64,000 bases of DNA, taken from the NCBI RefSeq assembly GCF_018343775.1, contig NZ_CP074349.1, positions 1,106,001 to 1,170,000 of the forward strand, read 5' to 3'. The notes beneath the pieces were generated by a model. The model ran no database searches. It was given only the letters and a program-made list of their open reading frames with translations, and was not told the origin of the DNA. A program made the translations under genes and the position numbers. This stretch comes from Pseudomonas cichorii. GTDB lineage: Bacteria; Pseudomonadota; Gammaproteobacteria; Pseudomonadales; Pseudomonadaceae. Below are positions 19,614-30,152 of this stretch, piece by piece (position 1 is the stretch's first letter; every line of letters begins with the position of its first letter).

Positions 19614-19910
19614 CTGTTTTTGAGAATTTTTCCGATCTGCTTTTGGTAGTTCATACTTTCAAAATGATGGCACTCTTGTTGGAGGCCTTATCAATAAAGG
19701 GGTTCCCGAGCGGCAATATTTTTTTGCCATTACAGGGAAGAGGCGCAGTGCCACTGCTCAAAAAAGTTGTCTTTTTTTCGAGAAAGTTCGTTTTGAAAAT
19801 GAACGCCGCGTGGAGTGATGTTTATCCGGCGTCATAAAAATGGCGTAAAAGGTTTGAAATAGAGCGGCTGGCTTGCGTAGCGCCCCTGGCACTACGCAAC
19901 ATTGACGCCA

Positions 19911-20690
19911 TCACTGCTCTGGAGTGTCGCGCAGGAAGACCAGTTTGTCCGTGGTCGATTGTTCGGAGCTGTAGCGGTAACCCTGCACATCGAATTCCTT
20001 CAGTGCTTCGGGTGTGTTGATCTGCTCGGTGATCACAAAACGGCTCATCATGCCGCGGGCTTTCTTGGCGTAGAAACTGATGATCTTGTACTGGCCGTTT
20101 TTCAGATCCTTGAATTCGGTATCGATGATGCGGGCTTTTAATGACGAGCGTTTGACTGCGGAAAAATATTCGTTGGATGCCAGGTTCAGCAGCAGGTCAT
20201 CGCCCTGACCGGCCAGGGCCTGGTTCAGCCATTCGCTGATGCGCGTGCCCCAGAAGGCATAAAGATCCTTGCCACGGGCATTGGCCAGCTTCGTCCCCAT
20301 TTCCAGGCGATAGGGTTGCATCAGGTCCAGAGGGCGCAGCAGTCCATAAAGGCCGGACAACATGCGCAGGTGATCCTGGGCGTAGGAAAGCTGGGCATCA
20401 CTCAGTGTTTCGGCCTGCAGCCCGGTATACACATCGCCCTTGAATGCCAGTATCGCCTGTTTGGCGTTGTCGGGCGTGAAGGCCGGCGTCCAGCTGCCGA
20501 AGCGTGCCGCGTTCAAGCCCGAGAGTTTGTCGGACAGGTGCATCAGCTCGCCGATCTGTGCGGGTGTCAGCTCGCGAAGCTGAGTGATCAATGCCTGGGA
20601 GTGATCCAGATATTGCGGCTGGGTGTAGCGTGCGGTGGTCGGCGGGGTCTCGTAGTCGAGGGTTTTCGCTGGGGAAATCACCATCAGCAT
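19911..20690 (-). CDS. yaaA: YaaA-family peroxide stress protein (DUF328/UPF0246)
   Basis: Member of the YaaA family, which in E. coli lowers intracellular free iron and limits Fenton damage during peroxide stress; the fold binds DNA. It has 259 aa, the normal length. Family signatures are the N-terminal [17 protein letters not shown] and the central [19 protein letters not shown] (about 150-168). It is a single gene in a divergent pair with the NodB-like gene (178 bp gap). Cytoplasmic; no membrane segments. Confidence 0.93.
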   Translation of the reverse strand: MLMVISPAKTLDYETPPTTARYTQPQYLDHSQALITQLRELTPAQIGELMHLSDKLSGLNAARFGSWTPAFTPDNAKQAILAFKGDVYTGLQAETLSDAQLSYAQDHLRMLSGLYGLLRPLDLMQPYRLEMGTKLANARGKDLYAFWGTRISEWLNQALAGQGDDLLLNLASNEYFSAVKRSSLKARIIDTEFKDLKNGQYKIISFYAKKARGMMSRFVITEQINTPEALKEFDVQGYRYSSEQSTTDKLVFLRDTPEQ

Positions 20691-20868
20691 GAAGTCGTCT
20701 CCTTTAATCGTCGGCCGATTCTATGGGGTGATGGCGGATGACTCCAGCTATGGTGGCGATAGATGTGTTCATGGGCCGTGGCTTTGTAACGCGCAGGACA
20801 TAAGACACTGCCCCGGATCAGCTATAGTGCCGCGCGGGTGATGGCATTGATATTGGATCGAGAGGGCA

Positions 20869-22011
20869 TTGGTTTTGCGTATCGTTTTAGCAGTTTGCGC
20901 GTGTCTGTTCTGGTTTGAAGCTCAGGCGGCGGTGCCTGAAGTTGCCACCATTGATCGCAGCGTATGGCCCGAGCGTCTGGAGACGCCGGCCTTGTTCGAT
21001 GTTGCCTCCCGTGCCGAGATCCTGGCTTTCGCCCATGCCTTGTCCGTCAGTGAAAACCTGGGCGAAGAAGGGCTCAAGCAACGCCTTGGCCTTCGTTATA
21101 TCAACGTGCCGTCGTTGAACGTGGTTCGCCACCGCCTGTGGCTGCGCCTGCTGGAGAACTATCAGGCGGCCCAGAAGAGCTGTGAGGAAGATGCGAACTT
21201 CTGCGTGCTGGTCGAGGACATGGAGCAACTGCGCCAGCGCGCCGAGGAATATCAGGTTTCACCCGATTCCTTCTATACCGCCTGGGCCAGACCCAGTGCG
21301 GTCTTCCACGAGCGGTACCTGAACGAATTGTTGTACATGGCCGCCCTGTTTCCGCAGACCAGTAGTGAAATCGAGCGCTACAACTCCGATGAAATGAGCG
21401 GCGATGAAATGCCGGATCGCACCTTTGTGCTCAATTTCGACAGTGGACCGAGCCCGGCAGATGGCAATACGGACTGGCTGGCCGACTTCATGCGTCAGCA
21501 AAAAATGACGGCGACCTTCTTCGTGCTGGGTAAAAGCCTGCAGGCGCGCCTGGAAAGCAGCTCGGCCGCCAGTCTGCAGGCGCTCTACCGGCAGCAGTGC
21601 GTGGGGATTCAAGGCTGGGAGTATCGCTCCCACAGTAACTGGGTCGACTGGCAGGATTCCGTGCAGCGCAGTGCCGCCCTGGTCCAACAGGTTCTTCCGG
21701 ACAACTTCGTACCGCTGTTCCGACCGCCTTATGGCCATCGTCGTGCTGACAGCGGCGAATACTTCCGTTCGCAGCATTTGCGAGTGTCGCTGTGGAATAT
21801 CGACTCCCAGGACGCCATGGGGCGTCTCTCGGCCCAGCAGGTGGGTGACCGGGTGCTGACCCTCATGCTGCTCTGGCGCAAGGGCACAGTGGTGTTCCAT
21901 GACATGGGCAACAAGGCGCAGTCGGCGTTGCCGTTGCTGCTGGCCAATACCGCACAAAGCGAACTGATCTGGGATGACTGCCGGAATTTCTCTGAAACCC
22001 AGGAGGAATAA
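20869..22011 (+). CDS. Secreted polysaccharide deacetylase-like (NodB) protein with altered metal site
   Basis: 380 aa with an N-terminal signal peptide (LRIVLAVCACLFWFEAQA). The start is TTG at 20869 or 20875, behind GAGAGGG; no ATG or GTG in frame fits. Residues 180-350 form a NodB-type domain, but the usual TFDDGP motif reads NFDSGP (D191, S192) and the H(S/T)xxH motif reads HSNWV (H255, V259). Two of the three expected metal ligands are therefore changed. RPPYG (285-289), WNIDSQD (309-315) and VFHD (342-345) are kept. The first 180 residues are helical and of unknown role. It is either a deacetylase using another metal arrangement or a non-catalytic carbohydrate-binding relative. Confidence 0.85.
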   Translation: MVLRIVLAVCACLFWFEAQAAVPEVATIDRSVWPERLETPALFDVASRAEILAFAHALSVSENLGEEGLKQRLGLRYINVPSLNVVRHRLWLRLLENYQAAQKSCEEDANFCVLVEDMEQLRQRAEEYQVSPDSFYTAWARPSAVFHERYLNELLYMAALFPQTSSEIERYNSDEMSGDEMPDRTFVLNFDSGPSPADGNTDWLADFMRQQKMTATFFVLGKSLQARLESSSAASLQALYRQQCVGIQGWEYRSHSNWVDWQDSVQRSAALVQQVLPDNFVPLFRPPYGHRRADSGEYFRSQHLRVSLWNIDSQDAMGRLSAQQVGDRVLTLMLLWRKGTVVFHDMGNKAQSALPLLLANTAQSELIWDDCRNFSETQEE

Positions 22012-22346
22012 GGGGTTGAGGGTATAAAGCGGAGAGGGTGGGGCAGGTTTTTTCGGCCAATCCGGCCTGAGGTGACTTCCGACTGTAAACGTGCCGACGG
22101 CACTCGCCAAGCGCTATTCGTCATACTGTGAAATAAACTTCAAAAAACTGTCAAAGAGCTTTTTTCTGTCATCGGTTTTGCTGTATTACGAGAACAGACC
22201 GCCGAAACCTGCAACACAGGTGGCGTCCTCAACGACCCATCTTGAGCAACATTCTTCCCTGCCTCAAGGGAAGGAACCGGCGGCCTTTTCGTGGCGCAGC
22301 TTTGTAGTGGTTCTGCGCCACCTGGCTTCTATAAAGGTGAGCGAGT
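22012..22346. other. Non-coding region upstream of phoH
   Basis: 335 bp. The middle (22120-22200) is AT-rich and contains CTGTCA at 22148 and CTGTCAT at 22166; their 18-bp spacing does not fit a Pho box. Near the phoH start is a 9-bp perfect stem GTGGCGCAG/CTGCGCCAC (22291-22299 with 22313-22321) without a T run, so it sits in the leader just before the ribosome-binding site. No gene is seen. Confidence 0.6.
22291..22321 (+). promoter_or_regulatory. Hairpin in the phoH 5' leader
   Basis: Perfect 9-bp GC-rich stem with a 13-base loop, ending 25 bases before the phoH ATG and just upstream of AAGGTGAG. It lacks a T tract, so it is not an intrinsic terminator. It could affect translation initiation or be the trace of a repeat. 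Confidence 0.4.
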
Positions 22347-23741
22347 ATGGATGATCACGGACGCAACCCTTCCACTAACCAGCCTATCCTTTACGTGCTC
22401 GATACCAACGTATTGATCCATGATCCAAACGCACTGCTGAATTTCGAAGAACACCGCGTAGCCATTCCGATGACGGTTCTGGAGGAACTGGACAAGCTCA
22501 AGGACGGCAAGCATTCAGTCGCTGCGGAGTGCCGGCAGGCGATCCGCCTGATCGACAAGACTCTGGGGGAAGCCTCACCGGAAGAAGTCGAAAAAGGTGT
22601 GCCTATCGACCGTGGCACGGGCGTATTCAAAGGCTTCCTGTCGATTCTGATGAGCCGACGCGAGGAACCCAACAGCCTTCTTCCCGAGCATTTGAACGAC
22701 AACATCATCATCAACCAATTGGTCGACCTGCACGCCCGCGACAAGGACTTGCGTCTGGTGCTGGTGACCAAGGACATCAACATGCGCCTCAAGGCGCGAG
22801 CCTGTGGCATTGCCGCCGAGGATTACAGCACTGACCAGTTGGTGGATGACGTCTCGCTGCTGTCGCGTGGCTACCACGATATTCCGGGCTCGTTCTGGGA
22901 CCGGGTCAGCAAGGTCGAAACCCGTCAGGATCATGGCCGCACCTGGCATCGCGTGCAGTTGAGCGAAAGCCTGCCCGCGGTTCACATGAACGAGTTCATC
23001 ATCGACGAGCAAGGCTTCGTCGGCTGGATCAAGGGCGTGCGCAGCGACGAGCTGCTGATTCTCGACATGCATCAGGAACCCTTGCTGCATCAGGAAGCCT
23101 GGGGCCTGAAACCTCGTGATATCTACCAGGGGTTGGCGCTGTTCGCGTTGCTCGATCCGGATATCCATCTGGTCAACCTGTCCGGCGCGGCAGGTTCGGG
23201 CAAGACCATCCTGGCGCTGGCCGCTGCCATCGAGCAGACCATGGTCAGCAAACGCTATCGCCGCATCATCGCAACCCGCAGCGTGCAAGGCCTGGATCAG
23301 GAAATAGGCTTCCTGCCCGGCACCGAAGCGGAAAAAATGGAGCCATGGTTGGGGGCGATCACCGACAACCTCGAAGCCTTGCACATGGATGACGAAAACA
23401 CCCATGGCAGCGTGGATTACATCCTCAGCAAAGTGCCGTTGCAGTTCAAATCCCTGAACTACATCCGGGGCCGCAGCTTCCAGCAAAGCCTGATCCTGAT
23501 CGACGAGTGCCAGAACCTGACACCACACCAGATGAAAACCATCATCACCCGTGCCGGTGCCGGTTCCAAAGTGGTCTGCCTGGGTAACCTGGCGCAGATC
23601 GACACCCCTTACCTGTCGGCCACCAGCTCGGGGCTGACCTACCTGACGGAGCGCTTCAAGGATTTCCCGAACGGCGTGCACATCACCCTGCAAGGGGTTC
23701 CACGCTCGGTACTGGCTGAATATGCCGAGAGTCATCTGTAA
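22347..23741 (+). CDS. PhoH2-type protein: PIN domain fused to PhoH ATPase
   Basis: 464 aa. The N-terminal PIN (RNase) domain begins YVLDTNVLIHDPNALLNFEE (residues 16-35) with the acidic Asp19 and ends near residue 160. The C-terminal PhoH ATPase/helicase-like domain has Walker A SGAAGSGKT (279-287) and Walker B-like LILIDECQNLTPHQMK. Such PhoH2 fusions are ATP-dependent RNA-unwinding ribonucleases. The start ATG follows AAGGTGAG at good spacing. The gene stands alone, followed by a heptad-phased repeat before moaC. Despite the name, no convincing PhoB box is visible upstream. Confidence 0.93.
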   Translation: MDDHGRNPSTNQPILYVLDTNVLIHDPNALLNFEEHRVAIPMTVLEELDKLKDGKHSVAAECRQAIRLIDKTLGEASPEEVEKGVPIDRGTGVFKGFLSILMSRREEPNSLLPEHLNDNIIINQLVDLHARDKDLRLVLVTKDINMRLKARACGIAAEDYSTDQLVDDVSLLSRGYHDIPGSFWDRVSKVETRQDHGRTWHRVQLSESLPAVHMNEFIIDEQGFVGWIKGVRSDELLILDMHQEPLLHQEAWGLKPRDIYQGLALFALLDPDIHLVNLSGAAGSGKTILALAAAIEQTMVSKRYRRIIATRSVQGLDQEIGFLPGTEAEKMEPWLGAITDNLEALHMDDENTHGSVDYILSKVPLQFKSLNYIRGRSFQQSLILIDECQNLTPHQMKTIITRAGAGSKVVCLGNLAQIDTPYLSATSSGLTYLTERFKDFPNGVHITLQGVPRSVLAEYAESHL

Positions 23742-23744
23742 AGC

Positions 23745-23856
23745 AGCGGTAAGCGGTAAGCGGTAAGTTGCAAGCTGCAAGCTGCAAGCTGCAAGCTGCA
23801 AGCGAGAAGCCAGAACGTGGTTCGCTTGTAGCTTGCAGTTCTTGCCGCTTGTAGCT
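23745..23856. repeat. Heptad-phased inverted repeat, copy 3 (longest regular array)
   Basis: Three exact AGCGGTA units (23745-23765), AGTTGCA, four exact AGCTGCA (23773-23800), AGCGAGA, AGCCAGA, then a change of strand: TGTAGCT, TGCAGTT, TGCCGCT, TGTAGCT (23827-23856) with small phase slips. The left part is a 7-bp tandem array, and the right part carries its reverse complement. It lies between phoH and moaC. The array is too short and regular for CRISPR, and it has no spacers. Confidence 0.8.
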
Positions 23857-23904
23857 TGTGCCCTTGGCTAACTACAATCGCCTCTCCTGTTCAGGAGTAA
23901 GGTT

Positions 23905-24390
23905 GTGCTGACTCATCTCGATTCCCAAGGTCGCGCCAATATGGTCGACGTCACTGACAAAGCCGTGACGTCCCGTGAGGCTGTGGCTCAAGCGCTTGTG
24001 CGCATGTTGCCTGAAACCCTGAAAATGATTGTCAGCGGTGGTCATCCCAAAGGGGATGTGTTTGCCGTTGCACGTATTGCCGGTATTCAGGCAGCGAAGA
24101 AAACCAGTGATCTGATCCCGCTCTGCCATCCGCTGATGCTCACCAGCGTCAAGGTCGAGCTCAGTGCCCAGGGCGACGATGCGGTGCTGATCGTTGCGCG
24201 CTGCAAGCTGGCCGGGCAGACGGGTGTGGAAATGGAGGCCCTGACCGCTGCCAGTGTGGCTGCGTTGACTATCTATGACATGTGCAAGGCGGTTGATCGC
24301 GGCATGGTCATCGAGTCGGTGCGGCTGCTGGAAAAACTCGGCGGCAAGAGTGGTCACTTCATCGCCGAAGAGCCGGGAGCTGCGCAATGA
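23905..24390 (+). CDS. moaC: MoaC, cyclic pyranopterin monophosphate synthase
   Basis: Acts after MoaA in molybdenum-cofactor synthesis, converting the 3',8-cyclo-GTP intermediate to cyclic pyranopterin monophosphate. It has 161 aa. The start is GTG at 23905 with AGGAG seven bases upstream. Family motifs are [20 protein letters not shown] (residues 49-68), PLCHPL (74-79) and the catalytic KAVDRGM segment near residue 130. It overlaps moaD by four bases (ATGA). moaA is not in the window. Confidence 0.97.
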   Translation: MLTHLDSQGRANMVDVTDKAVTSREAVAQALVRMLPETLKMIVSGGHPKGDVFAVARIAGIQAAKKTSDLIPLCHPLMLTSVKVELSAQGDDAVLIVARCKLAGQTGVEMEALTAASVAALTIYDMCKAVDRGMVIESVRLLEKLGGKSGHFIAEEPGAAQ

Positions 24391-24632
24391 GTGTGCAGGT
24401 TCAGTATTTCGCCCGTTACCGTGAAGCGCTGGGGCTGGACGGTGAGCGTGTCGAGGGCACTTTCTCCACCCTGGACGAACTGCGCCAGCACCTGCTGCTT
24501 CGTGGTGAGGCCTGGCAAGTGCTGGCCGAGCAGAACCTGATGTGCGCCCGCAATCAGGAGCTGTGCCAACTGGATGAGCCGCTGGTGGATGGCGACGAAG
24601 TAGCCTTCTTCCCTACGGTGACCGGAGGCTGA
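24387..24632 (+). CDS. moaD: MoaD, molybdopterin synthase small subunit
   Basis: Ubiquitin-fold sulfur carrier of molybdopterin synthase. It has 81 aa and ends in the required di-glycine (FFPTVTGG), whose terminal carboxylate is thiocarboxylated. It begins inside the moaC stop codon overlap and is followed two bases later by moaE, its partner subunit. Confidence 0.97.
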   Translation: MSVQVQYFARYREALGLDGERVEGTFSTLDELRQHLLLRGEAWQVLAEQNLMCARNQELCQLDEPLVDGDEVAFFPTVTGG

Positions 24633-24634
24633 GC

Positions 24635-25084
24635 ATGGTGATTCGCGTGCAAGCGGAGGCGTTCGACCCTGGTGCTGAAGTCAATGCGCTGCATGCGGCC
24701 AATGTCGGTATCGGTGCGGTGGTGAGTTTTGTCGGTTACGTGCGGGATTTCAACGAAGGGCGTGAAGTCTCGGGCATGTTTCTGGAGCACTACCCAGGCA
24801 TGACCGAAAAGGCCTTGGCAAAAATCGTTGCAGAAGCCGAGCAGCGCTGGCCATTGCTCAGGCTGGAAGTGCTGCATCGGGTCGGCGCCCTGGAACCCGG
24901 CGAGCCTATCGTGTTTGTTGGCGTTGCCAGTGCCCATCGTCAGGCCGCGTTCGAGGCCTGCGATTTCGTCATGGACTACCTCAAGACTCGCGCACCGTTC
25001 TGGAAGCGTGAAAACACCGCCGAAGGCCCGCGCTGGGTCGAAGGGCGGCATAGCGATCAGGCAGCGGCGGATCGCTGGAAATGA
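24635..25084 (+). CDS. moaE: MoaE, molybdopterin synthase catalytic subunit
   Basis: Large subunit of molybdopterin synthase; it adds the dithiolene sulfurs to cyclic pyranopterin monophosphate with MoaD as sulfur donor. It has 149 aa. Typical segments are VGAVVSFVGYVRDFN (about 27-41), HRVGALEPGEPIVFVGVASA (about 80-99) and YLKTRAPFWKRE with the active-site lysine. It is the last gene of moaCDE and ends against a REP-type hairpin that separates it from the convergent rhlB. Confidence 0.97.
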   Translation: MVIRVQAEAFDPGAEVNALHAANVGIGAVVSFVGYVRDFNEGREVSGMFLEHYPGMTEKALAKIVAEAEQRWPLLRLEVLHRVGALEPGEPIVFVGVASAHRQAAFEACDFVMDYLKTRAPFWKRENTAEGPRWVEGRHSDQAAADRWK

Positions 25085-25090
25085 GTGGGG

Positions 25091-25134
25091 GTGTTCGCGA
25101 ATGAATTCGCTCCTACGAGGTGCGTAGGAGCGAA
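25091..25134. repeat. REP-type palindrome between moaE and rhlB
   Basis: TTCGCGAATGAATTCGCTCCTACG, then 5 bases, then CGTAGGAGCGAA: a perfect 12-bp stem (25106-25117 with 25123-25134). It belongs to the GAATTCGCTCCTAC extragenic family seen again at 57338, 60899 and 62515. It lies between two convergent genes and has no T run. Confidence 0.75.
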
Positions 25135-25139
25135 GAAGG

Positions 25140-26594
<1,455 letters not shown>

Positions 26595-26721
26595 CTCGTC
26601 AATTGATTAAGGAATGTACGCCGAGCAGTGTAATGCAAGAATCGGGCGCGGCGTAGTGTCATCCTTGGTTCGCTACAAAGGTGTCCGATCAGGGCGGTTC
26701 AAAGCTCTATTAAAGAAGACG

Positions 26722-27440
<719 letters not shown>

Positions 27441-27517
27441 TTTAAAAGTGAAAGAAGATGTCGCAAGGTTACAAGTTTTCGACTTGACCTGTCGCTAATT
27501 CGACATCGCCAGCATGA

Positions 27518-27533
27518 TGGTACGGCCTTTGCT
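27518..27533 (+). promoter_or_regulatory. Sigma-54 (-24/-12) promoter of aapJQMP
   Basis: TGGTACG, four bases, TTGCT: GG and GC are exactly ten bases apart, and the only change from the TGGCACG-N4-TTGCW consensus is C to T. It points toward aapJ, giving a start near 27545 and a leader of about 315 nt. Confidence 0.75.
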
Positions 27534-27861
27534 ATGAAACGTGTGGAGTCAAAGCGCTCACATCGATCGGTAACACTATTAGGCTACTACTTGTGACGAT
27601 CGAAGGCAGCACGGGAGTCCATGCGTCAGGACTCTTGCCATGATTGATCCTGTACCGCTCTGGTCCGGGGAAAATACGGGGCTTTGGTAGAAGGGCTATA
27701 AATGAAGGGTGAATGTGAGTGATGAGAGGTTCTCATACTCGATTCATGTTTAACGCCCAGCGTCGCATGACCCAAAAAAAAGCCAGCACGGGTCATTAAT
27801 GCCTCACAAGGGTGCGGCGTGACTGAAGACCCACACAATAAAGAGCACACTGGAGGTTTGA

Positions 27862-28890
27862 ATGAAGATGTTGAAATCCACACTGGCGGTCGTGACAGCT
27901 GTAGCAGCACTCGGCGTGACCGGTGCAGCTAACGCCGGTGCCACACTTGACGCTGTCCAGAAGAAAGGTTTTGTTCAGTGCGGTGTCAGCGATGGCCTGC
28001 CAGGGTTCTCCGTTCCAGATGCTACAGGCAAGATTACCGGTATCGACGCAGACGTGTGCCGTGCCGTAGCTGCTGCCGTTTTCGGTGATGCGACCAAGGT
28101 AAAATTCAGCCAGTTGAACGCCAAAGAGCGTTTCACCGCGCTGCAATCGGGCGAAATCGACATTCTGTCGCGTAACACCACCTGGACCAGCTCCCGTGAT
28201 TCGGGCATGGGCCTGGTATTCGCCGGCGTGACTTACTACGACGGTATCGGCTTCCTGGTAAACAACAAGCTGGGCGTCAAGAGCGCCAAGGAACTGGACG
28301 GTGCAACCGTTTGTATCCAGGCTGGTACTACCACTGAGCTGAACGTCTCCGACTACTTCCGCTCCAACGGCCTGAAATACACCCCGATCACTTTCGACAC
28401 CTCCGACGAAAGCGCCAAGTCGCTGGAAGGCGGCCGTTGCGACGTGCTGACCTCCGACCAGTCGCAGCTCTACGCACAGCGCAGCAAGCTGGCCAAGCCT
28501 GACGACTACGTCGTTCTGCCAGAAGTCATCTCCAAGGAGCCTCTGGGCCCGGTCGTGCGTAAAGGCGACGAAGAGTGGTTCTCCATCGTTCGCTGGACCC
28601 TGTTCGCTCAGTTGAACGCTGAAGAAGCAGGCATCACTTCCAAGAACGTCGAAGCTGAAGCCAAGGCCACCAAGAACCCTGACGTTGCCCGTATGCTCGG
28701 CGCTGATGGTGAGTACGGTAAAGACCTGAAGCTGCGCAAGGACTGGGTTGTTCAGATCGTCAAGCAAGTAGGTAACTACGGCGAGATGTTCGAGCGCAAC
28801 CTGGGCGAAGCGACCCCGCTGAAAATCAAGCGTGGCCAGAATGCTCTGTGGAACAAAGGTGGCATTCAGTACGCTCCACCAATTCGCTGA
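27862..28890 (+). CDS. aapJ: AapJ, periplasmic general L-amino-acid binding protein
   Basis: Substrate-binding component of the AapJQMP ABC transporter for a broad range of polar L-amino acids. It has 342 aa with a signal peptide (VVTAVAALGVTGAANA, cut near residue 24). The SBP family 3 signature is GKITGIDADVCRAVAAAVFG (about 55-74), and RNTTWTSSRDSG follows the usual ligand-contact region. The ATG at 27862 has GGAGG six bases upstream. It is the first gene of the operon, followed by a strong intercistronic hairpin that fits higher expression of the binding protein. Confidence 0.96.
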   Translation: MKMLKSTLAVVTAVAALGVTGAANAGATLDAVQKKGFVQCGVSDGLPGFSVPDATGKITGIDADVCRAVAAAVFGDATKVKFSQLNAKERFTALQSGEIDILSRNTTWTSSRDSGMGLVFAGVTYYDGIGFLVNNKLGVKSAKELDGATVCIQAGTTTELNVSDYFRSNGLKYTPITFDTSDESAKSLEGGRCDVLTSDQSQLYAQRSKLAKPDDYVVLPEVISKEPLGPVVRKGDEEWFSIVRWTLFAQLNAEEAGITSKNVEAEAKATKNPDVARMLGADGEYGKDLKLRKDWVVQIVKQVGNYGEMFERNLGEATPLKIKRGQNALWNKGGIQYAPPIR

Positions 28891-28899
28891 TTGACCCGG

Positions 28900-28929
28900 C
28901 GCCCGACAGGCTTTCAAGCCTGTCGGGCG
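28900..28929 (+). promoter_or_regulatory. Intercistronic hairpin between aapJ and aapQ
   Basis: A perfect 14-bp stem (28900-28913 with 28916-28929) with a 2-base loop, followed by a weak TTGTTCTGTT tract. It is probably an RNA-stabilising or attenuating hairpin that raises AapJ relative to the permeases, as is common after binding-protein genes. Confidence 0.7.
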
Positions 28930-28960
28930 TTGTTCTGTTCGATTTTTCCTGGGGCATTTC

Positions 28961-30142
28961 ATGGAAAAGCAAATCGTCGCACCAAAGCAAAAGCTCTCTT
29001 TGAGCGACCCAAAAGTGCGCGCGTGGTTATTTCAGATCATCACCGTAGTGGCGGTGGTCTCGTTGGGCTGGTTCATGTTCGACAACACCCAGACCAACCT
29101 GCAGCATCGTGGTATCACATCGGGTTTCTCGTTTCTTGAGCGCAGTGCCGGTTTCGGTATTGCCCAGCATCTGATCGATTACACCGAAGCGGACAGCTAT
29201 GCCCGCGTTTTCGTCATCGGCTTGCTCAACACCTTGTTGGTATCGGTCATCGGTATCTTTCTGGCAACCATCCTGGGCTTCATCATCGGTGTCGCTCGTC
29301 TGTCCCAGAACTGGATGATCAACAAGCTGGCGACCGTGTATGTCGAAGTCTTCCGCAACATTCCGCCGTTGCTGCAGATCCTGTTCTGGTACACCGCCGT
29401 CTTCCTGACCCTGCCCGGACCACGTCAGGCTCACGGCTACCTGGATATGTTCTTTGTCAGCAGCCGTGGGTTGAACATGCCCAAGGCCATTCCTGCCGAA
29501 GGTGCATGGGCGTTCCTGATCAGCATCGTCATTGCCATCCTGGCGGTGGTCGCGATGGTGCGTTGGGCCAACAAGCGTTTTGAAGCCACCGGCGAGCCGT
29601 TCCACAAGTTCTGGGCGGGCCTGGGCCTGTTGCTGGTCATTCCCGGCCTGAGCATGCTGATCTTCGGCAGCCCGGTACACTGGGAACTGCCTCAGCTCAA
29701 AGGCTTCAACTTCACCGGCGGCTGGGTACTGATCCCTGAACTGATCTCCCTGACCCTGGCGTTGACCATCTACACCGCGGCGTTCATCGCCGAAATCGTG
29801 CGTTCGGGTATCAAGTCGGTCAGTCACGGCCAGACCGAAGCCGCTCGTTCCCTGGGCCTGCGCCCCGGGCCAACGCTGCGCAAGGTCATCATTCCGCAGG
29901 CTCTGCGAGTGATCATCCCGCCGTTGACCAGCCAGTTCCTGAACCTGGCGAAGAACTCTTCGCTGGCTGCAGCCATTGGTTATCCGGAAATGGTTTCGCT
30001 GTTCGCCGGTACGGTACTCAACCAGACCGGTCAGGCCATTGAAGTCATTGCCATCACCATGAGTGTGTACCTGGCTATCAGTATCAGCATTTCAATGCTG
30101 ATGAACTGGTACAACAAGCGCATTGCGCTGATCGAGCGGTGA
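28961..30142 (+). CDS. aapQ: AapQ, amino-acid ABC transporter permease
   Basis: Inner-membrane permease subunit of the Aap transporter. It has 393 aa, longer than typical HisM-type permeases, as is characteristic of AapQ. A cytoplasmic N-terminus of about 25 residues is followed by several transmembrane segments. The permease (EAA) loop is near the C-terminus: HGQTEAARSLGLRPGPTLRK (about 288-307). It follows aapJ by 70 bp with the stem-loop between, and aapM starts 10 bp after its stop. Confidence 0.95.
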   Translation: MEKQIVAPKQKLSLSDPKVRAWLFQIITVVAVVSLGWFMFDNTQTNLQHRGITSGFSFLERSAGFGIAQHLIDYTEADSYARVFVIGLLNTLLVSVIGIFLATILGFIIGVARLSQNWMINKLATVYVEVFRNIPPLLQILFWYTAVFLTLPGPRQAHGYLDMFFVSSRGLNMPKAIPAEGAWAFLISIVIAILAVVAMVRWANKRFEATGEPFHKFWAGLGLLLVIPGLSMLIFGSPVHWELPQLKGFNFTGGWVLIPELISLTLALTIYTAAFIAEIVRSGIKSVSHGQTEAARSLGLRPGPTLRKVIIPQALRVIIPPLTSQFLNLAKNSSLAAAIGYPEMVSLFAGTVLNQTGQAIEVIAITMSVYLAISISISMLMNWYNKRIALIER

Positions 30143-30152
30143 GGAAACGCGC

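Larger units (their letters stand above)
19115..19910. other. Non-coding region: algD leader and promoter region
   Basis: The 796 bp between algD and yaaA are AT-richer than the flanking genes and I see no gene in them; a 64-codon frame at 19643-19837 lacks any family feature. The region contains a sigma-22-like -35 element, an AlgR-like box and the short palindrome CACCG-TTCA-CGGTG (about 19402-19415). Near yaaA there is a TTGCGTAG/CTACGCAA stem (19873-19880 with 19892-19899), possibly a weak yaaA terminator. A promoter near 19450 would give a leader of roughly 320 nt, in keeping with the long algD leader known in Pseudomonas. Confidence 0.6.

Noticed and set aside
19643..19837. 64-codon open frame upstream of algD
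   Set aside because: No ribosome-binding site or family feature; it lies in an AT-rich regulatory region where chance frames are short but common.
22148..22172. Possible Pho box upstream of phoH (CTGTCA ... CTGTCAT)
   Set aside because: The repeats are 18 bp apart instead of the required 11, and the intervening sequence does not fit; the gene name reflects homology, not regulation.
23745..23814. Tandem repeats resembling a CRISPR array
   Set aside because: Units are 7 bp, contiguous, with no spacers, and the second half is inverted.
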